26,373 nucleotides of DNA, from positions 1-26,373 of the forward strand of contig JAEYRU010000028.1 of NCBI GenBank assembly GCA_023435335.1, read 5' to 3'. Both the position numbers and the translations under genes were made by a program. The DNA comes from Pseudomonadota bacterium (GTDB lineage Bacteria; Pseudomonadota; Alphaproteobacteria; Rhizobiales; Rhizobiaceae). Within the stretch, counting starts at the first letter, position 1, and each line of letters opens with the position of its first letter. Shown in pieces: positions 15,488 through 23,019 of this stretch. The notes below the pieces were generated by a model. That model had not been told where the DNA came from. It saw nothing but the letters and a program-made list of their open reading frames with translations, and made no database searches.

Positions 15488-16977
15488 GCGGGACGCCGCA
15501 GCGCGTTGCGCGCCTCCTCCAGGCTAACCGGCTGATCGGGGATGGTGATGGCAAAGGTGGCGCCACCGCCAATGCCTTCCACAAGCTCGAGCGTGCCGCC
15601 ATGCGCCCGGACAAGCTCGTGCGCGATGGCGAGGCCGAGGCCAGTGCCGCCGCTGCGCGCCGAACCGCGAAATGCGGCGAACAGGTTCTCCCTCGCTTTC
15701 CGCGGGAGGCCGGGACCAGTATCACTGATGACAATGCGGCAAACAGCGCCGTGGCGCTCGGCGCTGATGCCCAGCCGGCGCACCACCACATCCTCGCGAT
15801 CGGCGGACATCGCCTGCACGGAATTGCGCGCAAGATTACTGAGGACGCGGAACATCTGCTCCGAGTCGGCGTCGATCTCGAAATCGGCATCGACCTCGTT
15901 GCGGAACTCGATGTCGAGCGCCGGGTCGAGGCCGAGCAGGCTGTGCACTTCCTCGACCAGCAAGCGCAACCTCAGGCGCCGCCGCCTCGGCGGCGCCTCC
16001 TGAGTACGGCCGTAGGCAAGAACGCCTTCGGAATACGCGACCGCGCGATCGAGGGCGCGCACCAGCTTCGGTGCGAAGGATTGGACGGTCGGGTCCTTCA
16101 CCCCGCGCATTCGGTCCGATATGAGCTGCGCCGAGGCCAGGATATTGCGCATGTCGTGATTGATCTTGGAGACGGCCAGGCCGAGGTCGGCGAGGTGCTT
16201 CTGTTCGCCGAGGATGCGCTGCAGGTGCGCCTGCATGGCAGCCAACTCGCGTTCGGCCACTCCCAACTCGTCATCGCGGTCGAGCGGCCTGATCACGCGA
16301 CCCGGATCGTCCGGCGCCTCGCCAAATGCAAGCATGGAGCGCGTCATGCGGCGGATCGGCCCGATCATCATGCGGTTGATCGCGTAGAATACGAGCGAGG
16401 CGGTGATCAGAGAGATGATGAGCGAGAGCACAGCCACGTTGCGGGCATAAACCAGCACCGCAGCGTGCAAGTACCTGTCGGGAATGATGATCTCGTATTC
16501 CTTGCCGCTGTCGCCGACAGGCCCATAGGCTCGGATCAGGCGGTCGCCCCCGAAAAACAGCGTGTCGAGGGCATCGCGGATCGCCGCGATCGGCCCGGTG
16601 CCTGCGATGTCGACATGGTGGTGGACCTCCGGCGGCATTTCGGAAACCACCAGCAGGCGTGAGACACCGGCGTCGCGCACGGCGATCGCCTTCGCGCCGA
16701 TCGCCATGAGTACGTCGTTCTGTGCGCTGCGCGAGAGGCTGGATGGATCGCCCTGCATAAGCACGCTAGCGGCCGCCGCGGCCGTCGCCAGCCGCTGCTC
16801 CAGCCACTGCAGGCGGAAATTTGCCACCGACGGCAGGAAGATAAGTACCTCGGCGATCATCACGAAAAGGATCGTAAGCAGCAGAAGCTTCGTGGAGAGA
16901 CCGCGCGTCAGCGGCACGCTTGCGGCCGGGGGCAGGTCCTGCCGCTCCATATTTCCGCGCCCGTCCGCCTCGTTCAT
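15484..16977 (-). CDS. Membrane sensor histidine kinase (no cognate regulator nearby)
   Basis: A 497-residue kinase. Order: transmembrane helix 1 (about 30-50), a periplasmic sensor of about 120 residues with no domain I recognise, transmembrane helix 2 (about 180-200), HAMP linker (about 200-255), H-box with His274 in INHDMRNIL, then the ATPase with N-box NLARNSVQAM (381-390), G1 DTGPGL (419-424) and G2 GGTGLGLA (443-450). The start at 16977 is set by GAGGAGAAGGTGGA just upstream. It lies 23 bases downstream of the flavin reductase-like gene, as the last gene of a three-gene operon. No response regulator is encoded in the window. The periplasmic part contains an HHH at about 119-121 that might bind metal. 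Confidence 0.95.
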   Translation of the reverse strand: MNEADGRGNMERQDLPPAASVPLTRGLSTKLLLLTILFVMIAEVLIFLPSVANFRLQWLEQRLATAAAAASVLMQGDPSSLSRSAQNDVLMAIGAKAIAVRDAGVSRLLVVSEMPPEVHHHVDIAGTGPIAAIRDALDTLFFGGDRLIRAYGPVGDSGKEYEIIIPDRYLHAAVLVYARNVAVLSLIISLITASLVFYAINRMMIGPIRRMTRSMLAFGEAPDDPGRVIRPLDRDDELGVAERELAAMQAHLQRILGEQKHLADLGLAVSKINHDMRNILASAQLISDRMRGVKDPTVQSFAPKLVRALDRAVAYSEGVLAYGRTQEAPPRRRRLRLRLLVEEVHSLLGLDPALDIEFRNEVDADFEIDADSEQMFRVLSNLARNSVQAMSADREDVVVRRLGISAERHGAVCRIVISDTGPGLPRKARENLFAAFRGSARSGGTGLGLAIAHELVRAHGGTLELVEGIGGGATFAITIPDQPVSLEEARNALRRPA

Positions 16978-17000
16978 TCCACCTTCTCCTCGCTCCGGCG

Positions 17001-18428
17001 TCAGCCGAAGCGCCGCAGGAGCCGCAACACCCAGCGCACCATAGGTCGGCGCGTCGCAGGCGCAAAATACGAGATTGCGGCGCGCTTGCCAATTTCCGAC
17101 ATCGTCGGATAGGGCGGCACGAAGCTGGACATGTCGCGCAGGCGCAGACCCTTCGACATGGCAAGCGCCCACAGGCTTATCAATTCGCCGGCGTTGGCCC
17201 CGACGATGCCTACCCCCAGGATGCGTCCGCCCTTGCCAGCCAGCACCTTCACGAAGCCTTCGGTCTGCCGCTCGGCCTGGGCACGGTCGTTCTCGGAATA
17301 CGGCCAGCGCAGCACCCCGATGCGGCCATGCTTCGCCCTTGCCTCTGTCTCCGTCATGCCGACCTGAGCGATCTCGGGATCGGTAAATGTAACGCGGGGG
17401 ATGATCGCGCGGTTCTCGCGCGCAGCGAGCCGGAACAGCAGCGGCCGCAGGACAAGCCCGCCGTGGTAACCCGCGACATGGGTGAACTGCAGTCCGCCCG
17501 TGGCGTCGCCCACGGCATAGACCCGGCGGTTGCTCGTGCGCAGCTTGTCGTCGACCTTGACCCCTCTCTGATCGAAACGAATGCCGGCCTTCTCCAGGCC
17601 CATGTTTCCTACGTTGGGGGCGCGGCCCACGGCCAGCAACAGATGCGTCCCGTCGACCGTCGTCGCTACGCCTTCCTGTTCCACATGCACCCTGACACCG
17701 TTTCGACCTCGCTTCTCGACCCGCACGACCTTCGAGTTCTCACGGATTTCGACGCCGTCGGCGCGAATGCTCCGTAGCGCTACCGCCGCCAACTCCGGGT
17801 CCTCCCTGCCAAGCGCGACGGCGCTTTCGATGACAGTCACCAGGCTGCCAAGGCGCACGTACGCCTGCGCCAATTCCAGTCCCACCGGTCCGCCGCCGAC
17901 GATCACGAGATGGCCGGGCAGACGCTTGAGGTCGAAGACGGTTTCATTGGTGAGGTAGCCAACTTCGTCGACCCCGGGTATCGGCGGCACAAGCGGCGAC
18001 GAGCCGGTGGCGATCACGAAGCGGCGGGCACGTATCTCATAGTCGCCCGCCATGACCGTGCGGCGGTCGCGAAACCGCGCTTCCGCACTTACGACGTGGA
18101 CCCCCAGGGCCTGGAAACGCTCGACGGAGTCGTTGGGCGCTATCGCGGCGATGACCGAGTGGACGTGGCGATGGACCTCGCGAAAATCCACCTCAGGCTG
18201 GACATCGGCGATGCCGAACTGCGCGGCATTCTGTATTGCGTCCGCGCGTCTGGCGGCCGCGATCAGCGCCTTGGACGGTACGCAGCCATAGTTGAGGCAG
18301 TCGCCGCCCATTCTGCCCTTCTCGACGAGAACGACCGGAACGCCGAAAGCGGCCGCGCCCGCGGCAACGGTGAGCCCGCCGGAACCGCCGCCGATCACGC
18401 AGATGTCAGGCGTCAGCAGCGTTGTCAT
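17001..18428 (-). CDS. Pyridine nucleotide-disulfide oxidoreductase, Lpd/MerA-like
   Basis: A 475-residue flavoprotein. FAD-binding ICVIGGGSGGLTVAAG (9-24), redox disulfide in GGDCLNYGCVPSKAL (Cys44 and Cys49), NAD(P)-binding VIVGGGPVGLELAQ (175-188), second FAD motif VYAVGDATGG (303-312) and dimerisation domain from about 340. The C-terminal active-site stretch is PPYPTMSE (438-445); the usual HxHPT(L/M)SE has catalytic His where this has Tyr440. There is no MerA-type heavy-metal domain. It is therefore unlikely to be dihydrolipoamide dehydrogenase or mercuric reductase proper. Its start overlaps the stop of the TVP38-like gene as ATGA. Physical linkage or fusion of this reductase type with VTT proteins is known in other bacteria, without a clear function. 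Confidence 0.93.
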   Translation of the reverse strand: MTTLLTPDICVIGGGSGGLTVAAGAAAFGVPVVLVEKGRMGGDCLNYGCVPSKALIAAARRADAIQNAAQFGIADVQPEVDFREVHRHVHSVIAAIAPNDSVERFQALGVHVVSAEARFRDRRTVMAGDYEIRARRFVIATGSSPLVPPIPGVDEVGYLTNETVFDLKRLPGHLVIVGGGPVGLELAQAYVRLGSLVTVIESAVALGREDPELAAVALRSIRADGVEIRENSKVVRVEKRGRNGVRVHVEQEGVATTVDGTHLLLAVGRAPNVGNMGLEKAGIRFDQRGVKVDDKLRTSNRRVYAVGDATGGLQFTHVAGYHGGLVLRPLLFRLAARENRAIIPRVTFTDPEIAQVGMTETEARAKHGRIGVLRWPYSENDRAQAERQTEGFVKVLAGKGGRILGVGIVGANAGELISLWALAMSKGLRLRDMSSFVPPYPTMSEIGKRAAISYFAPATRRPMVRWVLRLLRRFG

Positions 18429-19204
18429 GACTTCCCCGCCTCGGGCTGCTTGCGCAGATGCCTTACGACGAGGGGTACGGCGGCGACAAGCGCGAGGAGC
18501 AGGAAGGCGATCGTGATCTCGGGGGTAACAAGGTCGCCCAGGGTCGCTTCGCGACCGCGTGCAGCCGCGGCAGCCAGTACGCTTTCGACACCCTGGCCTA
18601 GCCAGGTGTAGGCAAACGTTGCGGGCAGGATGCCTATGAAGGTCGCCGCGACGTAGGTGCGCAGGCGCACCTCGAACAGCGCCGGCGCGATGTTCACCAC
18701 GAAGAACGGGAACACTGGCGCCAACCGGAGCACGAGCAGGTATCCGAAAGCATCCTCGTCGAAGGCCCGGGCCAGCCCGGCGACGCGGCCGCCGACGCGC
18801 TTCCTGAGGAAGCCGCCGAAGGCGCTGCGTGCGGCAAGGAAGAGCAGGGTCGCTCCCGCCGTCGCCGCGAAGGCGACGAGGACTCCCGCGAACAGCCAGC
18901 CGAACAGGAAACCTGCGAACACCGTCAGGACGGTCGCGGCCGGGAAGGAAAAGGCGACAGCGAGCACATAGGCCAGGAAGAATGCCAGCGGCGCCAGAAC
19001 CGGGTTGGCCGCCACCCAGGCTTTCAGGCCATCTCCGCTCGCGGCCAGGAACTCGAGGCTGAGGTATCGGTGCCAGCCCATCGCATACCCAACTGCAAGC
19101 CCGGCAACGACGACTACGGCCGGCAGCAGCCGCAACAGGCGCCCGACGGGCGTCTGGTCCGCGCCATCCTTCTCCACCTTGTCCGCTCTAGCTGCGTCGC
19201 CCAT
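18425..19204 (-). CDS. TVP38/TMEM64 (VTT, DedA-like) membrane protein
   Basis: A 259-residue membrane protein. After a first helix (about 27-45) comes the VTT core (about 85-205): VAFSFPAATVLTVFAGFLFG, then LRLAPVFPFFVVNIAPALFE and TYVAATFIGILPATFAYTWL. A last helix lies near 230-250. VTT proteins are linked to lipid scrambling or transport and to membrane homeostasis; the bacterial role is unresolved. The start at 19204 lacks a strong ribosome site. It is the first gene of the operon, and its stop overlaps the next start as ATGA. Confidence 0.92.
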   Translation of the reverse strand: MGDAARADKVEKDGADQTPVGRLLRLLPAVVVVAGLAVGYAMGWHRYLSLEFLAASGDGLKAWVAANPVLAPLAFFLAYVLAVAFSFPAATVLTVFAGFLFGWLFAGVLVAFAATAGATLLFLAARSAFGGFLRKRVGGRVAGLARAFDEDAFGYLLVLRLAPVFPFFVVNIAPALFEVRLRTYVAATFIGILPATFAYTWLGQGVESVLAAAAARGREATLGDLVTPEITIAFLLLALVAAVPLVVRHLRKQPEAGKS

Positions 19205-19339
19205 GCCGCCATCATATCCATAGAAACCGGTCGGTGCTGGCGAAATGCGCCCTCGCCGCCGCTTCGGCAAGCGGATCGCGCGAGTCTCACCTCGTTGTGA
19301 GGACCGACAAGAACTCCATCACCCCGAAGTGACGGGCCT

Positions 19340-20206
19340 TCAAGCCCGCCTGAAGCTGGTCGGTTCGCCGTACATCGGGGCGATGCGGGCGAGCGCGGTC
19401 GCCAGCGGCTCGCGCGAAACCAGCATCGTGTTGCCGTTGGCATGAATCACGGTGCGGTCGTCGACCATGATCGCGACGTGGCCTCGCCAGAAGACGAGAT
19501 CGCCGCGCCGCAGGTCGGGGTGGCTTGCGCCGGGATTGAAATCGAGCGGCTCGCCTATCGATTTCTCCTGCATGTCGGTGTCGCGCAGCACGGCGCGTCC
19601 GGCCATGCGCATCGCAAGCTGGACGAGGCCGGAGCAGTCGAGGCCGAAGCCGCTCGTGCCGCCCCACAGATAGGGCGTGTGCTCCAGCGTCTCGGCAACG
19701 GAGACATAGTCGGCAGCGAACTCACCGATAGGCCGGAGATGCGCCGCGATCATGAAACCGTCCTCCGCGAGCGCGGCATAACGAGTGCCGCGCCTCTCGG
19801 TGAACCCGGTCACGTCCACCATCGAGCCCATTGAGAGTGCATCCGTGCGCGGCGACTTCATGTCATCGCGCGAGTAGACGAAGCTGCGCGGCACTGCGAC
19901 ATGGTAACTCGGTTGCGCGGCGCCGAGCGCGACGGCCGCGTCCGGCACATAGCCGACATAGCCGTCGCGCAGGGACTGCACCCATGCCCAGCCGTCGCTC
20001 TCATCGAACAAACGAACGCCATCCCCGTAGAGCAACTGGGTGTCGATGCCGACATCGCCGCGCGGCTCGGGGCGCAGATCGGCGACCGGCAACACGACAT
20101 GGGCAGGCCGGCCATCGGCAAAGCGGACCGCCTCCACCTGCCCCCTGAGCCGACTGTCGGCGAGATCCGGACGATAGGCGTTGAGCCTGCGGTCGAGCAT
20201 TGTCAT
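19340..20206 (-). CDS. NlpC/P60 cysteine peptidase with two SH3b-like domains (YkfC-like)
   Basis: A 288-residue protein. Residues about 38-95 and 100-160 look like bacterial SH3 domains (GVRLFDESDGWAWVQ and GYVGYVP in the first). The NlpC/P60 domain follows: YLWGGTSGFGLDCSGLVQLA with catalytic Cys191, then RGDLVFWRGHVAIMV with His243 and IHANG with His255. These enzymes cut gamma-D-Glu-diaminopimelate bonds in murein peptides. There is no signal peptide, which favours a cytoplasmic recycling role like YkfC rather than wall hydrolysis. The ATG at 20206 is fixed by ATGA overlap with the MarR-type gene. A 5-bp dyad lies across the stop at 19333-19348 but is too weak to call a terminator. Confidence 0.94.
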   Translation of the reverse strand: MTMLDRRLNAYRPDLADSRLRGQVEAVRFADGRPAHVVLPVADLRPEPRGDVGIDTQLLYGDGVRLFDESDGWAWVQSLRDGYVGYVPDAAVALGAAQPSYHVAVPRSFVYSRDDMKSPRTDALSMGSMVDVTGFTERRGTRYAALAEDGFMIAAHLRPIGEFAADYVSVAETLEHTPYLWGGTSGFGLDCSGLVQLAMRMAGRAVLRDTDMQEKSIGEPLDFNPGASHPDLRRGDLVFWRGHVAIMVDDRTVIHANGNTMLVSREPLATALARIAPMYGEPTSFRRA

Positions 20207-20553
20207 GCCGGAAGCTCCCTCGCCTTGGCGATAACCACGTCGCCAAAGCGCTCCACGAACAAGGCGCCCTCCACGGTGCGTCGGATGAGAACGTTGCGGC
20301 GGTCCAGTTCGTCACGGTTGCGCGAAACCAGCCCCCACTCGCCCATCGTGTCAAGCGCGCGCGTGATCACCGGCTTGGTCACGCCCAGGCGCGCCGCTAG
20401 CCCGCGTACCGTGTGCGGCGGCGGGTCGAGATAGATGGTGAGCAGGATCGCGAGTTGGCGCGTGGAAAGGTCGTGCACCCCCGCGTCCACCTCGGCCAGT
20501 GCGACCTGCTGCCAAAGGCGAAGCGCCTGCGAGGGACGCAGCGTGACGGACAT
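20203..20553 (-). CDS. MarR-type winged-helix transcriptional regulator
   Basis: A 116-residue protein from the ATG at 20553. An in-frame ATG at 20634 would give 143 residues and overlap the aminopeptidase stop by 11 bases; neither start has a convincing ribosome site. The fold is visible as LSTRQLAILLTIYLDPPPHT, the recognition-helix region TVRGLAARLGVTKPVITRAL, then MGEWGLVSRNRDELDRRNVL for the wing. It probably binds DNA as a dimer, perhaps controlling this operon; the ligand is unknown. It sits between the leucyl aminopeptidase and the NlpC/P60 gene and overlaps the latter by 4 bases. Confidence 0.85.
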   Translation of the reverse strand: MSVTLRPSQALRLWQQVALAEVDAGVHDLSTRQLAILLTIYLDPPPHTVRGLAARLGVTKPVITRALDTMGEWGLVSRNRDELDRRNVLIRRTVEGALFVERFGDVVIAKARELPA

Positions 20554-20623
20554 GACGGAGGAATCCGCATTTCGTTTCGGGTCCGTTTCATTCAATCGGC
20601 AAAGAGTTAAGGAATCAAGGAGT

Positions 20624-22000
20624 TCATCGCCCATACCGTTCGCGCAACACTTTTTCGATTGCGCGGATGCCCTGCGCCTCGCCGCCGGCGGGGCAATGCG
20701 GACGGTCGACCGGGTTCCAGCCGAAGATATCGAAATGCGCCCAGCTCCTCGCCTTGCCCGTAAAGCGCCGCAGGAACAGAGCCGCGATTACGGCTCCCGC
20801 AAAGCCGTCCGTGTTGACGTTGTTGATGTCGGCGACCTTGGAGGCGTATTTCTGGTCGTAGCCGTCCCAGAGCGGCAGCCGCCAAAGCGGATCGGCCTCC
20901 GACGCTGCGGCGGCCGACAGTTCCGATGCAAGCGCCTCGTCACCGGTGAAGAAGGGCGGCAGTTCCGGGCCGAGCGCGACGCGCGCCGCGCCCGTCAGTG
21001 TCGCCATGTCGATCAGCAGCTCCGGCTCTTCCTCGTCCGCAAGGGCAAGCGCGTCGGCGAGGATCAGGCGCCCCTCGGCATCCGTATTGCCGATCTCAAC
21101 AGTAATACCCTTACGGCTCGCAAGCACGTCGCCAGGGCGGAACGCGGTGGCGGAGATGGCATTCTCGACGGCCGGAATGAGCACGCGCAACGCCACCTTC
21201 AGCCCGCCCGCCATAATCATGTGGGCGAGGCCGAGCACGTTGGCCGCGCCACCCATGTCCTTCTTCATCAAAAGCATGCTGGAAGCCGGCTTGATGTCGA
21301 GGCCGCCGGTGTCAAACGCAACGCCCTTGCCGACCAGGGTCACCCTGGGTGCATCCTTCAGGCCCCAGCGCATGTCGATGAGTCGCGGCGGCTCGGCGGC
21401 AGCCCGGCCGACGGCGTGGATCATCGGGAGATTCTGCTCGAGCAGGGCATCCCCGGTGACAACAGAGATCTCGGCCTTGTGCCGGCTCGCGAGATGGCGC
21501 GCGGCCTCTTCGATGCCCTCAGGCCCCATGTCGTTGGCCGGCGTGTTGATCATGTCGCGGGCGAGGAACACTCCTTCGGCGATGCGCATCACATCCGCAG
21601 ACTGCGCGCCGTCGGGAGAGGTCAGCCGGATCTCTGGCCCGGCCTTCCTGCCGTAGCGGGTGAAGGCGTACCCTCCGAGCACCGCACCAAGGGCCGCCAG
21701 TGACGGCCGCTCGAGCGGACCGGCGAAATACCAGTCGCCTTCCGGCAGCGACTTCGCGAGGGCGCCGGCGCCCAGCGCGCCCTGACCTGACGCATTATTG
21801 TCCACCCCGAGAAACGCTCCGGCTGCCTCGCCGTCCGTTCGAGGGAACACCAGCACCTTGCCTGCCTCTCCGGTGAAGCGGTTGGCCCTGGCCCAGGCAA
21901 GAGCGCTATCGCCGGCTGCGGACTCGGCGAGCCTGTCGCGCGCGACACAGTAGATCGGGCGGGCGTGGTCCGGCTTCTTCGACTGGATGATGACAGGCAT
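20624..22000 (-). CDS. M17 leucyl aminopeptidase family protein
   Basis: A 458-residue protein starting at ATG 22000, which has GAGGAAG about 5 bases upstream; the frame is open 13 codons further but without a site. The C-terminal M17 catalytic domain is clear: VGKGVAFDTGGLDIKP (223-238, Lys225 and Asp230), KKDMGG (Asp248), and the signature NTDAEGRL (305-312). Two metal ions are expected. The N-terminal domain is divergent from PepA, so PepB-like is a better label than classic PepA. It removes N-terminal residues from peptides. First gene of an operon with the MarR-type regulator and the NlpC/P60 peptidase, which together suggest intracellular recycling of murein or other peptides. Confidence 0.95.
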   Translation of the reverse strand: MPVIIQSKKPDHARPIYCVARDRLAESAAGDSALAWARANRFTGEAGKVLVFPRTDGEAAGAFLGVDNNASGQGALGAGALAKSLPEGDWYFAGPLERPSLAALGAVLGGYAFTRYGRKAGPEIRLTSPDGAQSADVMRIAEGVFLARDMINTPANDMGPEGIEEAARHLASRHKAEISVVTGDALLEQNLPMIHAVGRAAAEPPRLIDMRWGLKDAPRVTLVGKGVAFDTGGLDIKPASSMLLMKKDMGGAANVLGLAHMIMAGGLKVALRVLIPAVENAISATAFRPGDVLASRKGITVEIGNTDAEGRLILADALALADEEEPELLIDMATLTGAARVALGPELPPFFTGDEALASELSAAAASEADPLWRLPLWDGYDQKYASKVADINNVNTDGFAGAVIAALFLRRFTGKARSWAHFDIFGWNPVDRPHCPAGGEAQGIRAIEKVLRERYGR

Positions 22001-22031
22001 GGGCTTCCTCGTTCGACGCGGCAGCGGCCGC

Positions 22032-22053
22032 TTAACCATTAGTTAGGGTTAAC
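22032..22053. promoter_or_regulatory. CtrA-like box with flanking TTAACC/GGTTAA dyad
   Basis: In the 119-base divergent region between the aminopeptidase and tadD there is TTAA-N7-TTAG (22032-22046), one mismatch from the alphaproteobacterial CtrA consensus TTAA-N7-TTAA. A further TTAA completes an inverted repeat TTAACC-N9-GGTTAA (22032-22052). CtrA controls pilus genes in Caulobacter, so a site ahead of a tad gene is reasonable. This is a pattern match only. Confidence 0.4.
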
Positions 22054-22119
22054 AGAATATTTCTCGGTCGAAAGGCGGCCCTGTCACGGCCCCACCGGAA
22101 ATTCGGAGGTAGTGCGCTA

Positions 22120-22935
22120 ATGCTGTCTGGACACCCTGTCATCCTCAGCAGGAACGGCCTTATGCGTACGGTCGCGGCGCTGGGGATCGCGATTGCGATC
22201 TCGGGCTGTGCCGCAAAAGACCGCATGTCCACCGGCTCGGTCAGCCGACCCGGAAGCCAGCAGGTCGAATCGATCTCAGCGAGCCAGCTGCAGTCGGAGA
22301 CCGACCGGCTGGGCCGCGCCTATGCGGCCAACCCCAAGGACAAGAATACTTCGTTGCGCTATGCGGCCGTGCTGCAGATGAGCGGCAGAGCGGATCAGTC
22401 GCTGGCTGTGATGCGACGGGCTGCGATCATCCATCCCAAGGACCGCGACGTCCTCGCGGCCTACGGCAAGGCACTCGCCGCAGCCGGCGAGTTCGAGCCA
22501 GCGCTCGACGCGGTGCGCCGCGCGCAGACCCCGGAATATCCCGACTGGAAGCTGGTTTCGGCGGAAGCCGCCATCCTCGACCAACTCGGCAAGCCGCAGG
22601 ACGCGCGCGACCTCTACCGGCGCGCGCTGGACATGAAGCCGAACGAGCCGTCGGTGCTCTCCAATCTCGGCATGTCCTACGTGCTGGAGGGGGACCTCAA
22701 GACGGCGGAGACGCATCTGCGGGCCGCCATTGCCGCCCCTGGCGCCGACAGCCGCGTGCGGCAGAATCTAGCCCTCGTCGTCGGCCTGCAGGGCCGCTTC
22801 AAGGAGGCCGAACAGATCGCGACGCATGAACTCTCCTCCGACCAGGCCAGCGCCAACGTGACCTACCTGCGCTCGATGCTCGCCCAGCAGAACGCCTGGA
22901 GCCAGCTGGAAAAGGAAGAGAAGAACACGAACTAG
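22120..22935 (+). CDS. tadD: TadD-like TPR lipoprotein (Flp pilus assembly)
   Basis: A 271-residue protein. A signal peptide ends at lipobox ISGC (Cys30 from the ATG at 22120; Cys16 if the ATG at 22162 is used). The first ATG has GGAGG 10 bases upstream and is preferred. After a Ser/Gln-rich linker there are about four TPR-like units; clear ones are around AVLQMSGRADQSLAVMRRAA, AYGKALAAAGEFEPALDAV and LSNLGMSYVLEGDLKTAETH. TadD is a pilotin-like outer-membrane lipoprotein needed for Flp pilus secretin assembly. The gene faces tadC tail to tail, rather than lying in one operon with tadABC. Confidence 0.85.
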   Translation: MLSGHPVILSRNGLMRTVAALGIAIAISGCAAKDRMSTGSVSRPGSQQVESISASQLQSETDRLGRAYAANPKDKNTSLRYAAVLQMSGRADQSLAVMRRAAIIHPKDRDVLAAYGKALAAAGEFEPALDAVRRAQTPEYPDWKLVSAEAAILDQLGKPQDARDLYRRALDMKPNEPSVLSNLGMSYVLEGDLKTAETHLRAAIAAPGADSRVRQNLALVVGLQGRFKEAEQIATHELSSDQASANVTYLRSMLAQQNAWSQLEKEEKNTN

Positions 22936-22952
22936 AGCTGAGGCGCCGGCAG

Positions 22953-22972
22953 GCGCGGCAAGGCTGCCGCGC
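22953..22972. terminator. Stem-loop between convergent tadD and tadC
   Basis: GCGCGGCA-AGGC-TGCCGCGC is a perfect 8-bp GC-rich stem with a 4-base loop. It lies 18 bases after the tadD stop and 48 bases beyond the tadC stop. It has no T-tract on either strand, but its position makes a bidirectional terminator or 3'-end stabiliser likely. Confidence 0.6.
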
Positions 22973-23019
22973 ATACGGCCGTCTTCAGCAGTCCTCTCGA
23001 TAGGCCGCGATCTTGCCGC

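Noticed and set aside
15184..16662. 492-codon plus-strand frame spanning the permease end and the kinase
   Set aside because: It overlaps two well-supported genes in other frames and shows no family motif.
17001..18428. Mercuric reductase annotation
   Set aside because: There is no N-terminal heavy-metal domain, no C-terminal vicinal cysteine pair and no mer genes nearby; only the shared flavoprotein fold matches.
19333..19348. CGGGC-CTTCAA-GCCCG hairpin as terminator of the NlpC/P60 operon
   Set aside because: The stem is only 5 bp, overlaps the stop codon and lacks a T-tract.
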